Assembly (NCBI GenBank): GCA_002683395.1
Contig: NYTG01000001.1
Location: 15,730 to 20,761, forward strand
DNA length: 5,032 bases
From: Halieaceae bacterium
Lineage (GTDB): Bacteria; Pseudomonadota; Gammaproteobacteria; Pseudomonadales; Halieaceae
Reading direction: 5' to 3'
Shown: piece after piece, positions 1 to 4,507 of the stretch
Numbering within the stretch: the first letter of the stretch is position 1
How the letters are laid out: each line of letters opens with the position of its first letter
The notes under the pieces: model-generated
What the model saw: only the letters and a program-made list of their open reading frames with translations
Database searches by the model: none
Told to the model about the DNA's origin: nothing
Position numbers and translations under genes: made by a program

Positions 1-258
1 CCCCTGAATACGGTGAGCGATCGAATGGCTGTGCTGGCTGGGTTGGAAGCGATCGATTTTGTCGTGCCTTTTTCAGAGGATACCCCTGAACGTGTCATCG
101 AGGTCCTGGCGCCCGATGTGTTGGTCAAGGGCGGCGATTACAGCATAGAGCAAATTGCGGGGCACGAGTCCGTGCTTCAGCGAGGGGGTGAGGTGCGCAT
201 ATTAGATTTTTTTGCTGGGCACTCTACAACTGGGCTGATTGAACGCCTTCAAGACTGA
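1..258 (+). CDS. hldE: HldE C-terminal part (D-glycero-beta-D-manno-heptose 1-phosphate adenylyltransferase domain), 5' partial
   Basis: The reading frame is open from base 1 and encodes the last 85 residues, ending in TGA at 256-258. HldE is a cytoplasmic bifunctional enzyme; its C-terminal nucleotidyltransferase domain makes ADP-heptose, the precursor of the inner-core heptose of lipopolysaccharide. Visible family signatures are an N-terminal PLNTVSDRM stretch (compare the RPVNP...RM segment of E. coli HldE), an acidic EDTPER segment at about 26-31, the VKGGDY motif at 42-47, the IAG turn at 52-54, and the terminal STTGLIERLQ motif at 75-84, which matches the STTNIIKKIQ ending of E. coli HldE. 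The GTG at 13 and ATG at 25 are internal codons, because conserved sequence continues upstream of both. Whether the kinase domain is fused upstream cannot be seen; a stand-alone RfaE2-type adenylyltransferase is the alternative. Confidence 0.93.
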   Translation, partial: PLNTVSDRMAVLAGLEAIDFVVPFSEDTPERVIEVLAPDVLVKGGDYSIEQIAGHESVLQRGGEVRILDFFAGHSTTGLIERLQD

Positions 259-285
259 ATGCTGTTTCGATTGTCTTAGGTGGAC

Positions 286-336
286 GGAGAGGCTTCGGCG
301 AGTGCTTTTAACGCCAGGCAGGCCAGTAAGCCTTCC
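286..336. repeat. Inverted repeat, possible structured RNA element downstream of hldE
   Basis: The arm GGAGAGGCTT (286-295) pairs with AAGCCTTCC (328-336) as 9 base pairs with one bulged base, and an inner GGCG (297-300) can pair with CGCC (312-315). The + strand continues with AAAAAGGGG rather than a T-run, and the minus strand has no T-run after its 3' arm, so it does not read as a rho-independent terminator. It could be a 3'-end stability hairpin for hldE mRNA, part of a small RNA, or chance. Confidence 0.35.
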
Positions 337-424
337 AAAAAGGGGAGTATCCGCTCCATAAAAGGGATTCCCTAGGGAGTGCCAGAACGATACCCCCAGC
401 AACGTGTTTTGCCAATCCTGCCTC

Positions 425-430
425 TAAAAT
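425..430 (+). promoter_or_regulatory. Possible -10 box for the cyclase gene
   Basis: TAAAAT matches the sigma-70 -10 consensus TATAAT at five of six bases. No good -35 hexamer lies 16-18 bases upstream, and the nearby TTGCCA at 409-414 is too close. Transcription would begin near 437, downstream of the ATG at 429 and about 50 bases before the GTG at 489, which would fit the shorter start. This is a weak prediction from sequence alone. Confidence 0.22.
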
Positions 431-476
431 GCGCTACTCTCGGCGCTTTCTGACCATCAGCGCTGCCGGACAGTGC

Positions 477-482
477 GAGGAG
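477..482 (+). promoter_or_regulatory. Ribosome binding site that decides the cyclase start
   Basis: GAGGAG lies six bases before the GTG at 489. The alternative in-frame ATG at 429 has no purine-rich Shine-Dalgarno-like sequence before it (the preceding bases are CCTGCCTCTAAA). This site therefore favours GTG 489. Confidence 0.6.
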
Positions 483-488
483 CCATGG

Positions 489-1274
489 GTGCGACGTTTT
501 GTTGATTTGTCGATTTACCTAGAAAACGAGGTGGTGAGTGACCCGCCTGTCATGAAGCCGAATATCGACTACATCACTCATGATATTGGGGCGCAGCAGA
601 TGGCGGCGTTTTTCCCCGGGTTAGAGAGTGAGGACCTTCCGGACGGGGAGGGATGGGCGATCGAGTTCGTCCAGTTGTGCACGCATAACGGCACGCATCT
701 TGATGCGCCTTACCACTTCCATCCAACGATGAACGAGCAGGCCGGTGGAAAAGAGCGGGCGATTACCATAGACGAGGTCCCCTTGGAGTGGTGTTTTCAG
801 CCCGGAGTAAAACTCGATTTTCGTGAGTTTTCAGACGGCTATGTGGTGACGGCAGACGATGTTGAGGAAGAGTTAAAACGCATCGGCCATACACTCGCTC
901 CACTGGAGATTGTGGTGGTGAATACCGCCGCTGGCGGTGCTTACGGACAGGACAATTTTGTCAGCAAAGGTTGTGGGATGGGGTATGAGGCGACGATGTT
1001 TCTGCTGGAGCAGGGTGTTCGTGTCACCGGCACCGATGCCTGGAGCTGGGACGCTCCCTTTGATCAGACCGCAGCGCGCTATGCCGAGAGCGGCGACGCC
1101 AGCCTGATCTGGGAGGGGCACAAGGCAGGGCGCCATATTGGCTACTGCCATCTCGAAAAGTTGCACAACCTTGAGGCCTTGCCCGCTAGCGGCTTTACCA
1201 TCAGTTGCTTTCCGCACAAAATTCGGGGCGCATCTGCGGGCTGGACCAGAGCCGTGGCGATCATAGACGAGTAG
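489..1274 (+). CDS. Cyclase family protein (kynurenine formamidase-like metal-dependent hydrolase)
   Basis: From GTG 489 this gives 261 residues, close to the family's usual length. The longer frame from ATG 429 adds 20 residues (RYSRRFLTISAAG...) that do not look conserved and precede the typical RRFVDLSIYLEN beginning. The defining motif is HNGTHLDAPYHF at about 66-77; in KynB-type enzymes the HxxxHxD residues (here H66, H70, D72) bind the catalytic metal, and H76 completes the signature. Further family-like pieces are GYEATMFLLEQGVRVTGTDAW at about 165-185, WEGHKAG near 208-214, and CHLEKLHNL near 220-228, whose Glu223 may be catalytic. Such enzymes are soluble and hydrolyse amides or lactones, for example N-formylkynurenine in tryptophan breakdown. 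No other tryptophan-catabolism gene is visible, so the substrate is unknown. The gene stands alone on the + strand and ends three bases before the convergent photolyase stop. Confidence 0.88.
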   Translation: MRRFVDLSIYLENEVVSDPPVMKPNIDYITHDIGAQQMAAFFPGLESEDLPDGEGWAIEFVQLCTHNGTHLDAPYHFHPTMNEQAGGKERAITIDEVPLEWCFQPGVKLDFREFSDGYVVTADDVEEELKRIGHTLAPLEIVVVNTAAGGAYGQDNFVSKGCGMGYEATMFLLEQGVRVTGTDAWSWDAPFDQTAARYAESGDASLIWEGHKAGRHIGYCHLEKLHNLEALPASGFTISCFPHKIRGASAGWTRAVAIIDE

Positions 1275-1277
1275 GGC

Positions 1278-2717
1278 TCAGGCAAGCGCCTTCAGCGTGG
1301 CGTAAGCCTCCAGCGCCGCCTCCCGGGCGGTTTTATGATCCACCATGGGAGAGGGATAGGTTTCACCGAGCGCAACACCGGCTTCGGCCAGCACATCGGC
1401 AGGCGCTTCCCAAGGTTTGTGCAAGTACTGATCAGGGAGACCCGCGATCTCGGGCACCCACCGGCGAGTATAGCCACCGGTCTTGTCGAACTTCTCTCCC
1501 TGCGCGATGGGGTTAAAAATACGAAAGTAGGGCGATGCATCGGCACCTGACCCGCCGACCCACTGCCAGCCGCAGGCGTTCGAGGCGAGATCTGCATCTA
1601 ACAGACAATCCCAGAACCAGGCTTCTCCCTGCCGCCAATTGAGCAGCAGGTGCTTGGTCAGAAAAGAGGCAACAACCATCCGCACCCGGTTATGCATAAA
1701 TCCGGTTTGCCACAGCTCACGCATGCCGGCATCGACAATGGGGTAACCGGTTTGGCCTGTTTGCCAAGCCGCGAGGCGTTCGGCGTTATCTGCCCAGGGG
1801 AAAAAACTGAACTTTGGATTAAAGGCCTCGTCGGGCATGGTCGGAAAATGGAACAGCAGGTGATAACAAAACTCTCGCCAGCCAATCTCGCTCAAGAATT
1901 TATCGATTGATCCGACGGCATCAGCTTGTTCGCGTTTCGCCGATTGAGCGGCGTGCCACACCTGCCGGGGTGAGATGTTGCCGTAGCGGAGGTAGGGCGA
2001 CAGTCTGGACGTATTGGGCTCTGAGGGAATGTCTCGACCATCGCCGTAATCCGGTACGTGATCATTCAAAAACCGCGCGAGAGCCTCCTGGGCGCCCAAC
2101 TGCCCCGGTTGCCACAGGTCGTTCCATCCCGAGGCCCAATTAGGCAGAGAGGGCGTGAGTTCCCAGTCGGTAATATCTTCCGAGCGGGGTGTTTTGCCGT
2201 GGCCAGTGAGCGTCGGTGGTGGCAGAGGATAATGAGGCTCGGGACGCCGATTGCAGGCACGCCAGAAGGGCGTGAACACCTTGAAGGGCGTGCCACCGCC
2301 CGTGGCAACATCTTCGGGTTCGAAAAGTAGCGTGCCCGGGTAGCGCTTGAGCGTGGCGTCGATTGTGGAGAGTCGGTCTAGAACAGATTTTTCGAGGGTC
2401 TCAGACCAGGGCTGGTAGTGCCGACTGCAGTAGACCCGCTCGGCGCCTACTTCGGAGGCCAGCTCGGCAAGTACCTCTGCTGTTGCACCAGAGCGCAGGG
2501 TCAGGTCAATTCCCTGGTCTGCAAGGCTGGTTTGCAACGCCACCAAGCTGTGGTGCAGCCACCAGCGACTCGCCCCCCCGGGCGACCACTCACCGCCTAG
2601 ATCGGGATCCCGTATGAAAACCGGGACGACCGGACCCGCCTCCGCTGCCGCTGCCAAACCGGGCAGATCGGCCAGCCTGAGGTCATCGCGAAACCAGTAG
2701 AGGGAGACATCAGCCAT
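1278..2717 (-). CDS. phrB: Deoxyribodipyrimidine photolyase, class I (DNA photolyase/cryptochrome family)
   Basis: A 479-residue protein, normal for class I enzymes. These flavoproteins use blue or near-UV light to split UV-induced cyclobutane pyrimidine dimers. The N-terminal alpha/beta antenna domain starts at SLYWFRDDLRL (about 5-15); the FAD domain covers roughly 220-479. Compared from memory with E. coli PhrB, key residues are present: substrate-site E277 and W280 (SEIGWREF), N343 in FMHNRVRM, D374 and D376 in LLDADLASN, N380 facing the flavin, and the electron-transfer triad W308, W361, W384. KVFTPFWR (146-153) and DASPYFRIFNP (393-403) are further signatures. The MTHF-contact pair Cys292-Lys293 of E. 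coli appears to be Pro-Asp here, so the antenna pigment is uncertain. ATG 2717 was chosen because MADVSLYWFR is the normal family N-terminus; a longer frame to 2816 would run deep into the sirtuin gene. It overlaps the sirtuin end by 8 bases, so coupled translation is likely. Confidence 0.95.
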   Translation of the reverse strand: MADVSLYWFRDDLRLADLPGLAAAAEAGPVVPVFIRDPDLGGEWSPGGASRWWLHHSLVALQTSLADQGIDLTLRSGATAEVLAELASEVGAERVYCSRHYQPWSETLEKSVLDRLSTIDATLKRYPGTLLFEPEDVATGGGTPFKVFTPFWRACNRRPEPHYPLPPPTLTGHGKTPRSEDITDWELTPSLPNWASGWNDLWQPGQLGAQEALARFLNDHVPDYGDGRDIPSEPNTSRLSPYLRYGNISPRQVWHAAQSAKREQADAVGSIDKFLSEIGWREFCYHLLFHFPTMPDEAFNPKFSFFPWADNAERLAAWQTGQTGYPIVDAGMRELWQTGFMHNRVRMVVASFLTKHLLLNWRQGEAWFWDCLLDADLASNACGWQWVGGSGADASPYFRIFNPIAQGEKFDKTGGYTRRWVPEIAGLPDQYLHKPWEAPADVLAEAGVALGETYPSPMVDHKTAREAALEAYATLKALA

Positions 2718-3561
2718 GAAGTTGTTCCTGAGCAGCATGTCGCAGGTGATGAGCACACTCGGCGAGCAGGGAGAAGGGTTCCGTGTCGTACTTGTGCCAG
2801 CACAAGTCGTCTGCACGGGTCTGGCCTTCGTTAAGAATAATCAACGGTTTGCCCCGCTCGGCGGCATATCGACAGAATCGTAGCCCGGAATATACTGACA
2901 GGGAGCTGCCTAGGACCATCATGCCTTGCGAGGCGTCGATTAATTGATAGCAAGCCTCAACCGTTGGCTTGGGTACTGTGCCGCCGAAGAAAACCACATC
3001 GGGCATCAGTGTGCCATTGCATCGGCTGCACTGGGGTATGCTGAAATCACTGATGATTTGTTCGGGCAGGTCAGCGTCGCCGTCGGGACGGATGTTTAAA
3101 GAGGCAGCGCTAGGCAGGCTGTTATGCGTTTCCAGCCAGGTCTGAAGGGTGGAGCGCGCTTCAATGGCGGAACAGTCGAGGCATCGAACCTGATCGAGAC
3201 GCCCGTGCAGGTCGATCACCTGTTTGGAGCCCGCTTGCTGGTGAAGTCGGTCCACGTTCTGAGTGATCACGCCAGAGAGCGTACCGGACCGCTCAAGCTC
3301 GGCCAGTGCGTCATGAGTGCTGTTGGGGAGGGCTTTGGCAACCCTGGGCCACCCCAGTGCTGACCGGCTCCAGTATCGCCGCCGCCGCGCCGCGTCGCTG
3401 ACAAACTCATCATGCTGTATGGGCTGACTTCCCAGCCACTTGCCGCCGTGGTCGCGATAGGTCGGAATCCCTGACGCCTCGCTGACGCCGGCGCCCGTCA
3501 GTGCCACCCAGGGCGCATGCGCTGTGAGTGCTGCTAATAGAGAGTCAACCGATTTGCTCAT
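2710..3561 (-). CDS. SIR2 family NAD-dependent protein deacylase (class II, SIRT4-like)
   Basis: A 283-residue sirtuin, the usual size for bacterial class II members. Sirtuins consume NAD+ to remove acyl groups from protein lysines, giving nicotinamide and O-acyl-ADP-ribose. Motifs in order: NAD-binding GAGVSEASGIPTYRD (23-37), TQNVDRLHQQAG (100-111), catalytic His119 in LHGRLDQV, zinc ligands C127/C130 (CLDC) and C178/C181 (CSRC), PDVVFFGGTVP (187-197), GSSLSVYSGLRF (218-229) and LNEGQTRAD (243-251). The long linker between zinc pairs with RPDGDADL (158-165) and the VYSGLRF motif indicate class II rather than the CobB-type class III. Unusually, the FFGE/FFGD motif reads FFGG, with Gly194 replacing the acidic residue. 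No Shine-Dalgarno sequence precedes the ATG; M1 is accepted because family similarity begins within about 20 residues. It is first in a pair with the photolyase gene. Confidence 0.93.
   Translation of the reverse strand: MSKSVDSLLAALTAHAPWVALTGAGVSEASGIPTYRDHGGKWLGSQPIQHDEFVSDAARRRRYWSRSALGWPRVAKALPNSTHDALAELERSGTLSGVITQNVDRLHQQAGSKQVIDLHGRLDQVRCLDCSAIEARSTLQTWLETHNSLPSAASLNIRPDGDADLPEQIISDFSIPQCSRCNGTLMPDVVFFGGTVPKPTVEACYQLIDASQGMMVLGSSLSVYSGLRFCRYAAERGKPLIILNEGQTRADDLCWHKYDTEPFSLLAECAHHLRHAAQEQLHG
2726..2729 (-). promoter_or_regulatory. Ribosome binding site of the photolyase gene, inside the sirtuin gene
   Basis: On the minus strand AGGA lies eight bases before the photolyase ATG at 2717. 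It sits within the last codons of the sirtuin gene, so ribosomes finishing the sirtuin at the TGA (2710-2712) could reinitiate at this start. Confidence 0.45.
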
Positions 3562-3620
3562 AGAGCGTATACGTCTCTGGAGCGACGCGGATTCCCGCGC
3601 ATCGCCGAAGGAGGCATACC
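3562..3620. promoter_or_regulatory. Divergent intergenic region with palindromic CGTATACG and possible ECF-type promoter
   Basis: These 59 bases separate the divergent sirtuin and YfcH-like genes and must hold any dedicated promoter unless start signals lie inside the genes. A perfect palindrome CGTATACG occupies 3566-3573, flanked by AGAG (3562-3565) and, after one base, CTCT (3575-3578), giving an imperfect operator-like dyad. On the minus strand GGAAT (3595-3591) and CGTATA (3573-3568) are 17 bases apart, reminiscent of ECF sigma-factor promoters. Transcription would then start at or near the sirtuin ATG, which would explain its missing ribosome binding site. No sigma-70 -35/-10 pair and no CTGT-N8-ACAG LexA box was seen. 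Confidence 0.3.
3608..3614 (+). promoter_or_regulatory. Strong ribosome binding site fixing a TTG start
   Basis: AAGGAGG lies six bases before the TTG at 3621, an almost ideal Shine-Dalgarno arrangement. No ATG or GTG start fits the conserved N-terminus, so this site supports TTG initiation. Confidence 0.8.
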
Positions 3621-4505
3621 TTGCATATTTTGATCACAGGAGGGACCGGCTTGATTGGCACTGCTGTCTGCCGGGCGCTGCATACCCGAGGCCATCAGCT
3701 GACCGTGTTGACCCGGCAAGAGCGCGCTCCGGAGACGGGAGTCACCTTCGTGACGGCTTTGCAAGACTGCGCCGGTGGTGTCGACGCTGTGATCAATTTG
3801 GCGGGTGCCGGCTTGGCTGACAAGCGCTGGACCGCCTCTTACAAGCGTGAAATTGTCTCGAGCCGTATCGATCTCACGCGGGATCTGGTCGAGTGGATGG
3901 CCGCGCAGCCCGCACCTCCCGGGAGATTGATTAGTGCCAGTGCCATTGGCTACTACGGGGCGTCGGAGGAGGCTGTCTTTACCGAGGAGTCTGCTGCAGG
4001 TGAGGGCTTTTCGGCGACGCTGTGCCAGCAGTGGGAGCAGGCGGCGAGCAAGGCTTCGTCTGCGGGGGTACAGGTTGTCACGCTGCGCCTCGGGGTGGTA
4101 CTGGCCAAAGAAGGCGGGGCGCTGGGCAAGATGACGCAATCTTTTCAGGTTGGCGTTGAGTCTTGGTTGGGTTCCGGTACGCAGTGGTTGAGCTGGATCC
4201 ATCTTGATGATGCAGTCAGGGCTATCGAGCATGCACTGGGTGAAGCATCGCCAGCGCTGGTTTATAACGCGACTGCGCCCGAACCCGCGCGCCATCGCGA
4301 GCTGGCACACGAAGTGGGTTGCCAGTCGGGATCTTGGATTAAGCTCGCAGTGCCGGCGTTTGCGGCACGGCTGCTGGCTGGCCAAATGGCAGAGGAGCTT
4401 TTGCTCAGTGGACAGCGAGTGCTGCCCCAGGCGCTCCTCGCCGAGGGCTTTGAGTTTCATTACCCGACCCTCTCCGCTGCCCTGGGTCACCTGCAGGCCC
4501 GCTAA
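3621..4505 (+). CDS. TIGR01777 family protein (YfcH-like, SDR-type NAD(P)-binding epimerase fold)
   Basis: A 294-residue protein, typical for the family (E. coli YfcH is of similar size). The Rossmann glycine motif GGTGLIG is at 7-13, directly after the first beta strand, so the TTG start is well placed. Other signatures are NLAGAGLADKRW (59-70), SSRIDLTRDLV (80-90), SASAIGYYG (105-113) with the SDR-like Ser/Tyr, WIHLDDAVRAI (192-202), and the C-terminal DUF1731-type segment with SGQRVLPQALLAEGFEFHYP (263-282). The protein is presumably cytoplasmic and binds NAD(P) or a related dinucleotide; its substrate is not established for the family. It is divergent from the sirtuin-photolyase pair and ends two bases before the convergent sigma-factor stop. 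YfcH-like genes recur near photolyase genes in Proteobacteria, which suggests a role in light or oxidative stress; this is inference. A long antisense frame across it is a coding shadow. Confidence 0.93.
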   Translation: MHILITGGTGLIGTAVCRALHTRGHQLTVLTRQERAPETGVTFVTALQDCAGGVDAVINLAGAGLADKRWTASYKREIVSSRIDLTRDLVEWMAAQPAPPGRLISASAIGYYGASEEAVFTEESAAGEGFSATLCQQWEQAASKASSAGVQVVTLRLGVVLAKEGGALGKMTQSFQVGVESWLGSGTQWLSWIHLDDAVRAIEHALGEASPALVYNATAPEPARHRELAHEVGCQSGSWIKLAVPAFAARLLAGQMAEELLLSGQRVLPQALLAEGFEFHYPTLSAALGHLQAR

Positions 4506-4507
4506 CC

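Larger units (their letters stand above)
259..488. other. Intergenic region between hldE and the cyclase gene
   Basis: These 230 bases hold no convincing gene. They contain an extended inverted repeat (286-336), a perfect 10-base palindrome TCCCTAGGGA at 369-378, a -10-like TAAAAT at 425-430, and a 35-codon minus-strand frame (308-415) with a TTG start. I compared the region by eye with tRNA and with the glycine, cobalamin and guanidine riboswitch consensuses and found no match. No T-tract follows the inverted repeat on either strand, so no intrinsic terminator for hldE is seen. Confidence 0.6.

Noticed and set aside
286..336. Glycine riboswitch or rho-independent terminator.
   Set aside because: GGAGAGG resembles part of the glycine aptamer, but the conserved core (GCCGAAGG-type and CUCUCAGGCAAAAGGAC-type segments) is missing. 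No T-tract follows the stem, so a terminator is not supported.
202..402. A 66-codon minus-strand frame starting in the hldE-cyclase gap and ending inside hldE.
   Set aside because: Part of it is antisense to the conserved hldE 3' end, and it has no recognisable motif or ribosome binding site.
1205..1597. Several short frames on both strands around the cyclase-photolyase junction.
   Set aside because: They overlap the two motif-supported genes in other frames and show no domain features.
2718..2816. An extended photolyase start adding 33 residues.
   Set aside because: The extra residues overlap the well-supported sirtuin C-terminus in another frame and precede the normal family N-terminus MADVSLYWFR.
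3562..3620. LexA/SOS box controlling the sirtuin-photolyase pair.
   Set aside because: No CTGT-N8-ACAG dyad is present; the only dyad is CGTATACG with AGAG/CTCT flanks.
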